A DNA stretch of 64,000 nucleotides from Taxillus chinensis (taxonomy: Eukaryota > Streptophyta > Magnoliopsida > Santalales > Loranthaceae), in assembly GCA_023512835.1 (NCBI GenBank), contig CM042088.1, forward strand, positions 2,418,001-2,482,000, read 5' to 3'. Below the pieces are notes generated by a model, which saw nothing but the letters and a program-made list of their open reading frames with translations, searched no databases and had not been told where the DNA came from. This document shows, in pieces, positions 21,990-33,952 of the stretch; the stretch's first letter is position 1; every line of letters starts with the position of its first letter. The position numbers and the translations under genes were made by a program.

Positions 21990-23322
21990 AGCATGAGTTG
22001 TCATTTCGGGGGCGGTTGGTAGTGGCTTCTTCCCTCCGGGATGAGGTGATGAGGGCGTTTCACCAATCTAGAGTTGCTTGTGCATCCAGGGGGTACGAAG
22101 ATGTACCATGCGCTTCGCGGACATTTTTGGTGGCCTGGGATGAAACGCGATGTAGCTGCCTTTGTTTCGCGGTGCCTCACGTGTCGCCGGGTGAAGGCCG
22201 AGCATCGGCGGCCGGCGGGCATGTTACGCCCCTTGCCCATAGCGAGTGGAAGTGGGACCATATCGCGATGGATTTTGTGGATCGGTCTTCCACCCACCAC
22301 TGGGAGGAAGGATATGATTTGGGTGATTGTGGATCGACTCACAAAGTCGGCCCATTTTCTTGCTGTTCGCGAGCGGGACTCCATTGGGACCTTGAGTCAC
22401 CAGTACATGAACGAGATTATGAGACCGCATGGAGTACCATCATCGGTTGTCTCCGACCGGGATTCGAGGTTCACTTCCCGTTTATGGGCAGGTTTGCAAG
22501 GAGGCTATGGGGACCAAGCTTCACTTGAGTACAACCTTTCATCCTGAGACTGACGGCCAGACAGAGAGGACGAATCAGACGTTGGAGGACATGTTACGGG
22601 CCTGTGTGTTAGATTTCGGGGGTTCGTGGGCAACTCACCTTCCTTTGGTGGAGTTTGCCTACAACAACAGTTATTAGGCATCCATTGGGATGGCTCCTTT
22701 TGAGGCGTTGTACGGACGGCCGTGTCGATCCCCTTTGTGTTGGACCGAGGTGGGGGAGACAGCTCTCTTGGGACCACAGTTGGTTCAAGAGGCTACTGAG
22801 AAGGTCAAGTTGATTCGTCAGCGTTTGTTGTCGGCTCGAGTCGGCGAAATCTTATGCAGATCGGCGGCGGCGACCTTTGGAGTTTTCTCTTGGTGATCAT
22901 GTGTTCCTTCGTGTCTCTCCACGTCGTGGACATCGACGGTTTGGGCGAGGTTCCAAGTTATCTCCGCGGTTTATTGGTCCTTTTGAGATTCTGGATCGTG
23001 TAGGGCCTGTGGCCTACCGGTTAGCATTACCACCGCGGCTGAGTCGAGTGCACAACGTGTTTCACGTGTCCCAGTTGAGGAAGTATCACCCTGACCCCAC
23101 TCATGTGATTGATTGGGGGACGTTGGACATTGAGGATGACATGTCCGTCATTGAGGCCCCTATCCGTATCCTAGATCGGCAAGAGAAGCTTTTGCGTGGT
23201 CGTGCTATTCCTTTGGTTCGCGTCTTGCGTGGCAAGACCGTGGCATTGAGGAGGAGACATGGGAACGTGAGTCCGTGATGCGTGAGCAGATGCCGGACTT
23301 GTTCGAGGACGAACAATCTTAA
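21990..23322 (+). pseudogene. Integrase with C-terminal chromodomain
   Basis: Inserts the cDNA; the chromodomain directs insertion toward marked heterochromatin. The H2C2 zinc domain (HPGGTKMYHALRGHFWWPGM, CLTCRRVKAEH) is at about 22074-22215. The core has [19 protein letters not shown] and [20 protein letters not shown] motifs (DDE) up to about 22600. The GPY/F-like region LSPRFIGPFEILDRVGPVAY is followed by SRVHNVFHVSQLRKYHPD (22877-23100). The chromodomain-like end (IRILDRQEKLLRGRAIPLVR, then ETWE, then MPDLFEDEQS) stops at the TAA at 23320-23322. Frameshifts are near 22300, 22530, 22890 and 23240. Confidence 0.9.
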
Positions 23323-23654
23323 GCGTGGGAGGTGGTCGTTGGCCAGGGGTGTGATGTGTTTTGTGTTTTCTTGTATTAGTTGTGTACGATTTGGTGTATT
23401 TGTCTTGTCTTTTAAAGACATGTGTTCTTATTTGTGATGTGTTTTGAGATGTGTATTCGTGACATGCGGACATGTGTTATATGCATTATTGTGGTTATGG
23501 ATTATGGTGGTACTTGTTATGTCTTTGTTGTCTTATGTGTGGTGTATGACCCATTTGGGTGTTGTGGCTCGCCGTGTGGCAAATGGGTAGCTTGTGTTTG
23601 TTTTCCTCTTATGTCATTTCTTTTCGAGGACGAAAAGTCTTAAGGGGGAGAGGA
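23323..23654 (+). other. 3' untranslated region and polypurine tract
   Basis: Non-coding sequence between the pol stop and the 3' LTR. It ends in AAGGGGGAGAGGA (23642-23654), the purine run that primes plus-strand DNA. The words CGAGGACGAA and TCTTAAG occur twice, at the pol end (23304-23323) and just before the tract (23619-23644), suggesting an internal duplication. Confidence 0.8.
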
Positions 23655-25391
23655 TGTAAGGACCCGTACCTTGAGTTAGTCGGTTTTGCCTCATGAGTAG
23701 AGTTTTTCTAGATTTTGACCTAGTAAATGGACTCCAATGAATTCACGTGCAAAAGGAAAGATGCTTAGAATGGTGTCCTCTATCTACCACGAAGTTTCAG
23801 GCCAAATGGACATGTATGTGAGGTGCACGTGATATGGGTCCAATTCACGTGCAAGTGTGGTTGTCTTTAAATGATGCAAGGAGGCTAGGGGTGAAGTTTG
23901 AGAGCATTTGGAGTGCATATGGAGTTGCACGTGAATTGGGGAATTCACGTGCAAATTGGCGTGCGAGCATATTTTTGCATGGTTCCCTTGGTTTTGACAT
24001 TCTAAGGAACTTTCTCCAAAGGACCATGTTGAAATTCGAGTATTTTGGCCTATATGGGTGCGGAAAGGTGCTAACTTGTGTGATCAAAACTACGTCGTTT
24101 TGATCCTGGGTTTCACTTAATCAAAACTACGTCGTTTTGATAGTGGGAGGCCTATATAAGGATGAGGAGACTCCTTGTTCTAGGGTTAGGGGTTTTTCGG
24201 CCATTGCGGCCGTCGTGGAGAGAGAGAGAGCTAGAGAGAGGGAAAGGGGGAGAACTGGCGGTTCTTTCCCGGAGCATCTTGTGTGGGGAGGACGGCATCT
24301 AACGCGGGAGCAAGGAGGATCTTCTTTAAGGTAGGGGTTCGTTTTCTTATACCTGATCCGGGGTTAGGCCCTGTGATGAATTACCCGTCGGATATTGTCC
24401 TTGTTATCATACTATTTATATGTAAATTCATATAGGTGTGATCTCCTATATGAATGTTGGCCTTTAATGGCGTTGTTTGGATATATGTATATATGCCTGC
24501 CAAGTGTTTGACATAATGCCTGGTGAGGCCGTGCATGTTATGTGTTTGAGGTAATGCCTGTGAGGCCGTGCATGTTATGTGTTTGAAATTATGCCTGTGA
24601 AGCCGTGCATATTATGTGTGAGATTATATCTCGTGTGGCTGGGTTTATGAGATGGTGAATATATGCATGCTAAGTGTTCGATGTTATTCCTGTGTGACTA
24701 AGCATACTAAGTATTTGATGTTATGCCTGTATGGCCATGTGTGCTGCGTGTTTGCTTGTACACCCGGTGGTCGTGGAAGCCCGGGACTGTTTTGTGGAAC
24801 CCGGTGGCTATGGAAGCCCGGGACTGTTTTGTGGAACCCGGTGGCCGTGGAAGCCCGGGACCGTTTTGTGGGACCCGGTGGGTGTGGAAGCCCGGGAGTG
24901 TTTATGTACCAGCCCATGTATGATTGTGTTTGTTTGTTATAGCCTGTAACTATATCTGGTGGAATGATTGTATCACGACACAACCCACTTGTACACAAGG
25001 CATGTAGATATTAGGTGCATGGGATGGGTTGGGGAGACATGATCCCTACGAGGCCGTGGTTGCTCACCCCTCCTACCATGTTGTTTTCTTTACAGGGAAC
25101 CTACAGGCGTTAGGTGGGACCCCAAGGTGGAAGACCTTATTTATTTTATTGTTTATGTTATTTTATTATGGGAATCGATGTAACCCCAATGGGGATGGAT
25201 TGAAAAGAAGACTTTGTATTAAAGACTGATTTGGTTTGTGGACTGCTTGATGGACTTTATTTTTCTTGAATGTGTTGTGAATGTTTAAAATGTTCAGTTC
25301 TTGGTTTGTATCCTAACCCCTTTGCCCTCCGTGTTGGTAAAAAGGGGAGTCACGTACCGTTTTCCTCGGGTTGGAAATCCGGGGCGTGACA
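23655..25391 (+). repeat. 3' LTR of plus Tekay-like element
   Basis: 1737 bp, near-identical to the 5' LTR. It is longer mainly because it has three rather than two copies of the 40-bp 'gaggccgtgcatgttatgtg' unit (about 24495-24620). TATA-like TATATAA at 24153-24159, four minisatellite units at 24764-24905. It is followed by the TAACT target duplication at 25392-25396. Confidence 0.95.
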
Positions 25392-25396
25392 TAACT
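25392..25396. repeat. Target-site duplication, plus Tekay-like element (right)
   Basis: TAACT, identical to 16397-16401. Removing the element and one copy restores the copia RT frame. Confidence 0.95.
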
Positions 25397-26134
25397 CCCG
25401 TGAAGACTCGCATGCTAGTCAGTGCCAAGTTAGATCCTGCTCTTACTGGAGAATCAGTAAATGTGACTGAATACAGAGGGATGATAGGATCATTGTTGTA
25501 CCTTACAACAAGTTGCCCGGATATTATGTTTGCAACTTGCATTTGTGCAAGATATCAGGCGAATCCCAAAGAGTCACACATGCTTCATGTAAAACGGATA
25601 TTGCGGTATCTCAAAGGGACAGTGAATTTTGGACTTTGGTATCCAAAGGAGTCCAACTTCTCTTTATCCAGATATTCAGATGCTAAGTTTTTCGGATGTC
25701 GCATCGATAGGAAGAGCACTAGTGGTACTTGTTAGTTCCTTGGAAACAGATTGATTTTGTGGTTCAATGAGAAGCCGAATTCCGTATCAACCTCTACTGC
25801 TGAAGCGGAATATATAGCTGCTGGGAGTTGCTGCACACAGCTTCTTTGGATGCAAAGTCAACTTACTAACTATGGGTTCAACATGACATCTGTTCCATTG
25901 TACTGCGACAACACCAGTGTGATTGCCATCAGCAACAATCCTATTATGCACCCAAAGACGAAGCACATTGAAGTCAGGTATCATTTCATCCGAGATCATG
26001 TTCTCAAAAAGCACATATCTCTCGAACATGTTGCTACGGATGATCAACTCGCAGACATACTCACCAAGCCCATACCTGATGCAAGATTTTCCGAACTACT
26101 CCTTAAATTAGGTATGCTTGACCTATCTGCATAG
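25397..26134 (+). pseudogene. Copia RT end and RNase H (continued)
   Basis: Continues the copia pol interrupted at 16396. It reads PVKTRMLVSAKLDPALTGES, then YRGMIGSLLYLTTSCPDIMF, LHVKRILRYLKGTVNFGLWY, a TAG stop after RKSTSGTC (family TCQFLG), then the RNase H end SVSTSTAEAEYIAAGSCCTQ, YCDNTSVIAISNNPIMHPKT, KHIEVRYHFIRDHV and QLADILTKPIPDARFSELL, ending at 26134. These are textbook SIRE/Maximus RNase H motifs; the D/E active-site residues (AEAEYIAA, CDNTS) are present. Confidence 0.93.
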
Positions 26135-27830
26135 CCTCTAATTTATTCATTCAATAGTGCTTCTTTTAGAACATGCATCATGTTTTATGATGAGCATTAG
26201 ACACTTACTGTACTTCTTGCTGATCATCTTTACTTGTGTCATGCATTGTGTTCTGATAATTTTCTCATACTTTCATTTGGGAGGATGCTTGCGTTTCTCG
26301 ACTAAAGTTGCTTAAGCTAACATAATGAAAGATATATGAATAAAACCTCCTTAGGATTTAATGATTCAAATTTTCATCTCGCACCACATGTCAAATGCTT
26401 TTTCATATTGATTGCAATATTAGCATGCCTGGTTGAAGAAATGAAATGGGTTAGCTCAGAATGCCTGGTAGATAAAATCACAGTTGCAGTCTGATCAGCT
26501 TCTGAAGTGGAGTTTCCTTAAAGATAGAAAGCAATTTCTCAAGATCTAAATATTAAGCAGGAAATGTCCATCGAGAGGATCGCATGGTCTAATTGGGAGA
26601 AAATGCTTTATCTATTACTCAAGTAATACCCCCCTTATATGTCTCGTGACCTCTTTCCTGGCCGTCTATCTAAGGGGGAGTCTTTCTCAAGAGGATCGCA
26701 CGATCTAAGGGGGAGCAAAAGCTTCATCTATTACTTTTGTAATAACCCCCCTAATATGTCTCGGATGTTCTACCCTATAACTCTCACTTGGATCTGATTA
26801 GGCATGCATTGTTGAATCGGAATTGTGGCATGATTGAATGTTTTTATTTCTTCAACTGTGCATTTTAATATAATAATCAATTGATTGCTATTGGCATGTG
26901 TTCTTTAATCCATTCTCACTCATGAATCTTAATTTGGGCAAATCATATAAATTTAATTAATCTTAGCTATGTCGTTCAGCATGAAGGTTTTGTTATGTTG
27001 ACCAATATAAACTTATGTGTTTCTTATCTGATTTATGCTTTGATTTCAGTAAATATGATCCTTTACTCGTATGTATGTGTCTCTCGCATTTATTTTTTAA
27101 ATGCGTAAGTTTTGATTTTTTATTAGTTTGGATTATACCGACTTTTCGTATCTGTGTATATCCGTACTAATCCCAACCTGTTAAGTCTTCTGTTCTTTTA
27201 GTTTATCTTTGTGAAGCTACAAGTTCAGATTCTCTCTGCATTTTCACCGATATATATCTTGTCTGATGTCTCGGATTTGAAGTGTTGTCGTACTTCTTTT
27301 CTCTTCGACTTCAAGACAGCAAAGGAATCTATTTTTCTCTTATAAGACTTGTTTCTATGGACACAGTCTATTTTTCATCCGAATACTCTTCTACGGATTA
27401 TCTTTACCCCGGATGAAAGTCGGTTTAATTCCTCCTGACTCTTGGAACTCTCAAATAGCGATAATCAAAGTATTATCTTACGTTGCATGTTTTTGAGGAG
27501 GGATCATGATGGTCCATTAAATGCATGTCTCGAGACGGGCAATTTCCAGAGGAAGGCAAACAGTTGTCATAAATGCTTGGTTAGCTGCCTCCATGTCATC
27601 TCTTTATTTAGAAGCGCGCCCCTATCAAGGCTAATGACATCAGATTGTCAGGCGGTTCACTATTTATTTCTCTTAAACCCTAGACCACCCTAGACCCGCC
27701 GGCATCCACTAACCCGCCATATAAATCCTAAGCCTTCACGCAAGAGTGACTTGTCACTCTAACATTTCATAGTCACTTTTCATTTTTCTCAAACCCTAAA
27801 CTTCCTTTCCCTTCTCTACATTCATCTCAA
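26135..27830 (+). other. Copia spacer between pol and env-like ORF
   Basis: About 1.7 kb without a supportable gene. It carries TAAGGGGGAG-type purine words (near 26670 and 26708) and a duplicated 'gaggatcgca(c/t)g(a/g)tctaa' segment (26575-26600 and 26690-26715) within an imperfect direct repeat of about 120 bp that includes 'taatacccccctt/taacccccctaatatgtctc'. The last 150 bases are CT-rich and may hold a leader for the downstream ORF. Confidence 0.6.
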
Positions 27831-28973
27831 ATGGCACCCAAGACCGCTCTTTCTGGTGTTAATCCCGGCCATCTGGTTGATTGGCCTTCCATATCCAATC
27901 CTTCCGCATGGTTTCTAGAGCTTCGCCCTCTATTGGAAGCAAGCCACATCCTCAACCTGGTCTCTGTCCCTGCCGACATGCTTATCGACGATATCGCTGA
28001 GTTTTACCAGAACATCCGATGCACCACCGACTCCATCCATTCCACCGTCCGGGGTGAATCCATAGTCATCACCCCAAATGTTCTTCACACCGCTCTCAAT
28101 CTCCCATCCGGTCCTCATCAGCGCCCGGATCCAGAGCAAATGGGAGCTTCCATGGGCTGCACATACAAAGGGAAGGAATACAAGGGGAAGTCCTTCCAAG
28201 GTAGCTACCGATGTATGGCGACCATCCTAAGCTGGTGTCTTCTGGCTCACACAATAGCCCTAGACTCCGTCCCGTATGACCTGCTACTGGCCATGTACGG
28301 AGTCTTTAAGGGTCTCCCAATGGACTGGGGGACTTTCTTGTTCCTGCTACTGGAGAATAACTCGAAAAATCAATCCTTTGGGCGGATACTCAGCATCGTT
28401 GTCCGGTACCTGCATCCGTCCCACTTCAACGGACATGGCGTCATCCCCTTTCCCAGGACTTCTACCTTCGCCATCTTACGCCTGATGGGAATCTGACTGC
28501 CTACCGGCCCTCTGCTACTATCCGCCTCCTCCCCGCTCCAGAATAACAGGGTAGTTCGGTTGGTGACCCAGCCAACAGCTCTGCCCCAGAAGTCAGCTCT
28601 GCCCACCAGTCCTCCTGGATTAGGTCCGTAGCTGCACCCTCCATCTCTCGAGGCTCCTAACACAGCGTTTGCGCTGACCCATCCGTGGTTGCGGGGCCGT
28701 CTCAGCCATGTTTACCTCCGGATGATTCTCTAGCGCCTTCTGATGTTGATGTCCCTGCACCTGATTCTCCCGTTGTTGCTGCCACTATTGATGCTGCTGT
28801 TGTTGCGGCAGTGGCTGATGTCCCTACCTCTCCTCTGGAAGCACCCTTGCCCCCGCTTCCTCAACCTCGAGACTACCTCGATTATCTCCCCGCCGACACC
28901 TTAACGGACCTATGGTTCCGTTTTAGCCTCGCTTGTACAGCTACCATCCCCGAGAACGACCTCTGGGTGTATT
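27831..28973 (+). pseudogene. Copia env-like ORF, 5' part
   Basis: Begins MAPKTALSGVNPGHLVDWPS and is open for 221 codons to 28496. It has a globular region (LIDDIAEFYQNIRC, RGESIVITPNVLHTALNLPS, YRCMATILSWCLLAHTIALD, LLAMYGVFKGLPMDWGTFLF) resembling the 'putative plant transposon protein' domain found in env-like ORFs. After a frameshift near 28475 and a TAA, a Pro/Ala/Val/Asp-rich segment runs from 28685 to the insertion at 28973 (ending IPENDLWVY). No signal peptide or clear membrane helix is seen in this part, so 'env-like' describes position, not proven fusion activity. It continues at 49446. Confidence 0.7.
28969..28973. repeat. Target-site duplication, Athila-like element (left)
   Basis: GTATT here, GTGTT at 49446-49450; one mismatch. 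It lies in the copia env-like ORF. Confidence 0.7.
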
Positions 28974-30370
28974 TGACCTAAATAAATTGATTTGATAGGT
29001 TTCACAGCAAGTGCACTGGTCAAGTAATAAATTAAAGTATTTAAACTTCGGTTGTTGAACCCACAAGGAGGTAGCTAATGCTGTCAAGCAGCAAACACTA
29101 AGCTAACACGTCTTATTTTATGTCTGAACAAATGATGTTTGTTTCGAATTGAGTTCTAAATACTAAACTTGCAAAGCACTAAATCTAGAAAAATAGCGAT
29201 CTGTAGAAACTTCGACACAAATTGGAGATAGATAGCAAGTTTAAGGTTCTAGGGTCACAACTTCACCATCCAATGCCCTGTAATATTCTGGTTATGATAC
29301 TTGTTCTTAAACAATTAAATTAATTCCATATTCATAGTGATTATTACCCACCAATCTTACACTTGGTCCATGTTAAGAAGGGTTTAAGCTTTTTATTCCA
29401 TTTTGTCCATGAGAATAAAAGATACAAAGGAAAACAACCAATCTAACAATCACAGACTTGGTCCATCATGCAATTATCAAACCTAGTTCATCAAAATCCA
29501 CCCTAGACAAGGGCTGAGATAATCTAATCATGCATAAATCAGAGTAAACATTCAAAGTTGATGAACTAAATATGAAATAGAATTTCTCATAATCAACAAG
29601 TAAAATCCATAAACCAGAAGTATTACAAGTCATAGGGGGCTACATTGCTCCCAAAGAAAGAGAGTAGTTTTTACCCCATAATCATCCTTACAATCAAAAT
29701 AAACCCAGAATAACATATATTATCAGTACCAATAAAGAGATAGAGATAGAGAGAGAGAGATGATGAACAGCTCCAGCATTCTTCCTTCTTTACCAGAAAC
29801 CCTAGCCATCAAACTCCAGATGCTGCTCTCCCTCCAAGAATGCGCTGCTCTGTCTCCAAAATTGTGTTTCAGCCCCCCAAGCATACGTTGCTGCCTCCAA
29901 GATCTCTCCTTTTATAGGGCTGCAGGTCATGCATAAAGTGTACCCTAGTGTCAGCTGCTGTCACATACCAAAACGACGTAGTTTTGGCAAGTGACATCCA
30001 TTCGTCATTCCAAGCTTAACAAAACTCAATCCAAGCAGAATTTGAACCAGGTCATGTGGACGACTACCATGCAGAAAAACCCTTGCACGTGACAAAGGTC
30101 ATTGTCACATGCAGCTTGATTTTGCCTTCTTTTGAGTCCATCTTCTTCTCAAAGCTTCTTCTTGAATACATTGGGAGATCTAGCTGATGTGTATGAGAAA
30201 ACATCTCCTTAAAACCTGTCAAAACAGCTCAAAAAGCACTACTATGCACAAAACAGTGTCTCCCTAAGGGTTAGAGCAAATATATATAAATTACCATACA
30301 AATAAGCCTCAATCACACTCTAAAACACCCTAAAAATGGCCTAAAATAACGGCATAAATGCACGTTATCA
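28974..30370 (-). repeat. 3' LTR of Athila-like element
   Basis: 1397 bp. It matches 45579-46541 plus 48893-49445. It carries one ACGT palindrome (29968-29987, CCAAAACGACGTAGTTTTGG) and one CACGTG-type palindrome (30084-30113). Compared with the 5' LTR it lacks about 140 bp holding a second palindrome unit but has about 25 bp (near 29310) missing there. Confidence 0.92.
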
Positions 30371-31865
30371 AACACATCACACTTGAACCATTGCTTGTCC
30401 TCAAGCAAAGCACCTAAACATGTAAAAAAAAACAAACACAGTCAAACTGAAAGATAAATAAGATAACAAACAAAGAGAGGCATGGTTTCCTAAAGCACAC
30501 AACTCTATAATGATGAAATAGACATTCCAGCAGGCATAATGAATCATAAATTAATCTAAACATGTCCATACTATCAAGTCCAAGAACCATGTAATGTCAT
30601 TACTAAAAATTCAGATAGAAGCAAACATGCAATGATAAAATGAAACTTAGCTTTCCTTAAAGTCCTCACCATGAACAAATGTGCCTCACTCAAATGTATC
30701 TTTTCTTTCCTCTCAAGCCCTGACTGTCAATAACTAATAGCCAACAAGGATGTTTTACTCTTACACTCGCCACTAGCTATTGATTAAGTTCTTGCCAAGT
30801 AAACATGAGAGGTTCTCATTGTGCTCATCAAAGGAAACACACCCTCTACGCTACTCTTTTGAAACTCACACACTATTCTAAACTCAATGGCTCACACTCT
30901 ACTCTAATGACTGCACAAACACACCTTAAGCCAATGAATTAAGCTCAAAACGCTCAAAACAAAAACAACTCATCCATTGTGGCTTCAAATTTAACCATAA
31001 CACATAAATATCAAGCCATTGTGGCTTTATTCTGAAACTTTTTTTTTCACACTTTTTTTAAATAATAACCTTACAAGGTTGCATTTTATGCTCTCCCTAG
31101 ATGGATTATTCACTCTTTGTTTTTTTTCATCTCAACCCTTTCATTACACAAACAGAAGGCTGATATGCCTTTTAACATCAATCGGGTTGGCGTTTTTTTT
31201 TTTTTTTTTGCTAATGCTCTGGCTTCACAACCACCACACAACAAAACACAAACACACTAGGGTACTTAGGAAGTCATTGTGACTTAATATTTTTGCATCA
31301 CTAGCATCACACACCAAACACTAAGCTACTAATAGGTAATTCTCATGCCTAATAAACTCCAACCATTAAATAGCTAGTATTGAATGAAAAGAGTAAAAGT
31401 GTTAACCCTATAACTCATGAAGTTCACTCAAAGGCATAATGGAAAATGGAGCTCTCAAACAATTTTTTTTACTCCAAGGTTAGCTAAGCTTACCCTACCA
31501 TGTCATGCTCAGCTTACTATTCAAACTTCAGCTCTTAAAATAGGGTGATATCATGCAAGAAGTATAGACATGCTCAAACCAACTCATAACACACCTTACT
31601 ACTTAAGCACCTTTATCACAACATGATACTAATGTAGTTAAAATGTAAAAACCAAAGTTGTTTACCTTGTAGCCATGCCACTCACATGCAAAACAGACAA
31701 TCACATCACTCAAACAATCAAACGCAACAACAAATCACACAAATTAAACAAAACAAATCAATCATACAATAAGGACATCAAAACAAATGGTTCAAGTCAC
31801 CCCCCCACACCACACTTAAAAATTTTCTATGTCCTCAGAGCATGGTATAAGGGGAAAGAAGACAC
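30371..31865 (-). other. 3' spacer of Athila-like element
   Basis: No gene is supported. On the minus strand the sequence next to the LTR reads GCTTTGCTTGAGGACAAGCA then TTCAAGTGTGATGTG, equivalent to GCTTGAGGACGGGCA and AGTGTGGGGGAATT at 56692-56728 in the second element, so this is the (degraded) polypurine tract region. A second G-rich tract, complement of CCCCCCACACCACACTT (31801-31817), lies just after the Ulp1 stop. The rest is AT-rich, with a T run at 31191-31210. Confidence 0.65.
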
Positions 31866-32093
31866 TTACCTTTGAGTGGGTAAGCTGAAGAAGAAGATAA
31901 CATGGGCTACCATACTCCTAAGGCGCACTACAAATTCAGCAGATGTTTCCCCTGTGAGCGCCCAGGTATCCTTATGTTGCAACAGAGTTATCAAATAATA
32001 ACATACAAAAATCCCACAGCTGAACTGGTCAGGCTGTTGGGGAAGCTCCATTTCATTGAAGTGCACGAGAGGGAACTTGGATGTCAACAACCC
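31866..32093 (-). pseudogene. Ulp1-like C48 protease, C-terminal part
   Basis: The minus-strand frame reads LTSKFPLVHFNEMELPQQPD then QFSCGIFVCYYLITLLQ and stops at 31866. The Q-x(5)-D-x(3,4)-C-G-x-F-V-C arrangement is the cysteine active-site region of Ulp1/SENP-type SUMO proteases (peptidase C48). The upstream part of the domain lies at 33953-34487 on the far side of a solo LTR; removing that LTR and one AACCC copy rejoins the two in frame. Such domains remove SUMO from proteins in known enzymes; activity here is unproven. Confidence 0.82.
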
Positions 32094-33947
32094 TGTTGGA
32101 AATGTAGGATTTGATGAAGCTGCTACAAATAGTCTAAGTCCGGAGACTCGAAGAACCGATAGCCATAGGGTCGGAGAGTCGAAGTTCGTAGAAGTGAAAC
32201 TGTCATAGGACGTATTGGCAAGAGACTCGTAGACTCGTAGAGTCTGAAGACTCAAAGCAAAATAGTGACAGAACATTGCGACTCGTAGATCCAGGGTCGA
32301 AGGTCGTAGAGTCATGGTACGGAAAAGAAAGTGTTACTGTAAGCGTCAACGAAGTTCGGAGACTCGTAAAGTCGAAGCAGTGTTAAGAACAGCAACCAAT
32401 GCTAAATGACTCGACTCGTAGACTCGTAGAGTCGTAGGGTTGAAACCTTTGAACACTGTTAAGGAAACTGGACTCGTAGACTCGTAGGTTGAAGGTCGAA
32501 GAATCGACGCTGTAAAGACTGGCAAGCAAATGAAACTGTAACTCAAGAGTCGTAGAGTCATAGACTCGTAGACTCAAGGGACACAGTCACTATAGAGAAA
32601 TTGCCATACTTCCAGACTCGGAGATCAACGGCGGAGAGTTGGAGCTAAAGGGTCGCATCTATAAAGGAACTCAGTTTATGCACCTCTGTGAAAGACCAAG
32701 GAAGAAAAGTGGAGTTGAAGACTCGTAGAGTCGAAGATTTTCAGACCACCCAGTCAAATATAGTAAACTGAGAGACCCGAAGGTTGTAGACCCGTAGAGC
32801 TAAAGTCATAGATTCGTAGCTCCAATAACCGGTAGATTAGCTGTACTTGAAGAAGTCACTCTAAGTGCTATTCGAAGAGTCGCAGGCTCGTAGAGTCGTA
32901 GACACGCAAAATCGTAGACTTTAGTCAACAGAGTGACACTAAAAGGCTAATCCAACTTAACCTCCAGCCTCGAAAACTCGAAGACTCGAAGATGTGAGTC
33001 GTAGACTCGTAGAAAACCCGTGAAGCCTGAAGCAAGACTTCGCAACTTTTACAGGTGCTAGCTGAAATCTTCGAGTCTCCGAACCTACGAGGCATCCACC
33101 TCTGAGGCAAACTTACAACCCTAAACACAGCCTCTTAGCGATATTGACGGCTAGGGTTTGTACAGTAAGCCTGTGCCGTCCCGAGAAGTTGAGCACATTT
33201 AATGACGCATTAATTGCTGCCAACTACTATCCACAGATGAACGGCCGAGATCGACTGCATGCCAAAAATACAGTATGGTCATCTGATCTGTAAATCAGAG
33301 CAGATCAACCCATCCCCTGACATTCCGGATTTTCAGTGGCGGGAAGTCAGTCTGTCGGGATGGACATCATGGCGCACGAGCACTTTAATCTTAAAGATAT
33401 ATCTCTCACGCACTTAACGACAAAATTATGAGTTTAATCTCTCTCTCAAAAGAAGGAAACACATAGTACACAAGAAAATGGCTCTGACACACTTGATATA
33501 AACAATCCTTTACAGAACCTATCAAATGTGAGCGAGTTCCAACAACAGAGAGTGAGTGACTCTGAGAGAAAAACTGGAGGAGTGTTGTGCGCCGTGTTGA
33601 ACCAAGAACGAGATTAATCTCTCTGATCATTAAGAACCTCTTGTTCATCAAAGATCCAGCGCTTTCAACAAGTCTAATCTCTGTGTTATCTTCCATACGT
33701 CAATCTATCCTAAACCGTCACTTTCACAACTGAGATCTGTTAAGAAAAGAACTTTTATCTTCATCTCAGTTTTGTCTGATAGTTCATCATCATTCACGCT
33801 ATCACTCATACTCTGTTGTCATCTTCTACATAAATACTTCCATCATAATCATCTGTAGACTAATCCAGAACCAGCTAACAGTCTAGCTTTCGCAAACGAA
33901 GAAAGTCTATTCACCGCCCCCCCTCTAGATGCACTTTGGGACCTACA
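32094..33947 (+). mobile_element. Solo LTR of a SIRE-type copia element
   Basis: 1854 bp, starting TGTTGGAAATG and ending TTGGGACCTACA, flanked by perfect AACCC duplications (32089-32093 and 33948-33952). The end shows the SIRE-like 'ttcaccgccccccctctagatg' block, as does the big copia LTR (51990-52019). About 32130-33020 is packed with the words GACTCGTAGAGTC and CGTAGACTCGTAG. It has no internal coding region, so it formed by LTR-LTR recombination. The + orientation is set by the termini. Confidence 0.88.
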
Positions 33948-33952
33948 AACCC

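Larger units (their letters stand above)
16402..25391 (+). mobile_element. Complete Tekay/Del-like chromovirus (Ty3/gypsy)
   Basis: A full-length element of 8990 bp with a perfect 5-bp target-site duplication TAACT (16397-16401 and 25392-25396). 5' LTR 16402-18100, tRNA-Met primer site 18104-18115, gag, protease, RT, RNase H, integrase with C-terminal chromodomain, polypurine tract just before the 3' LTR at 23655-25391. Both LTRs begin TGTAAGGACCCG and end GGGGCGTGACA. The LTRs are very similar, and it lies inside the older copia RT. Frameshifts and stops throughout make it non-autonomous. Confidence 0.95.

Noticed and set aside
27831..28496. A possible single-copy host gene
   Set aside because: It lies after copia RNase H and before the copia right LTR, and continues across the Athila-like insert, so it is the element's env-like ORF.
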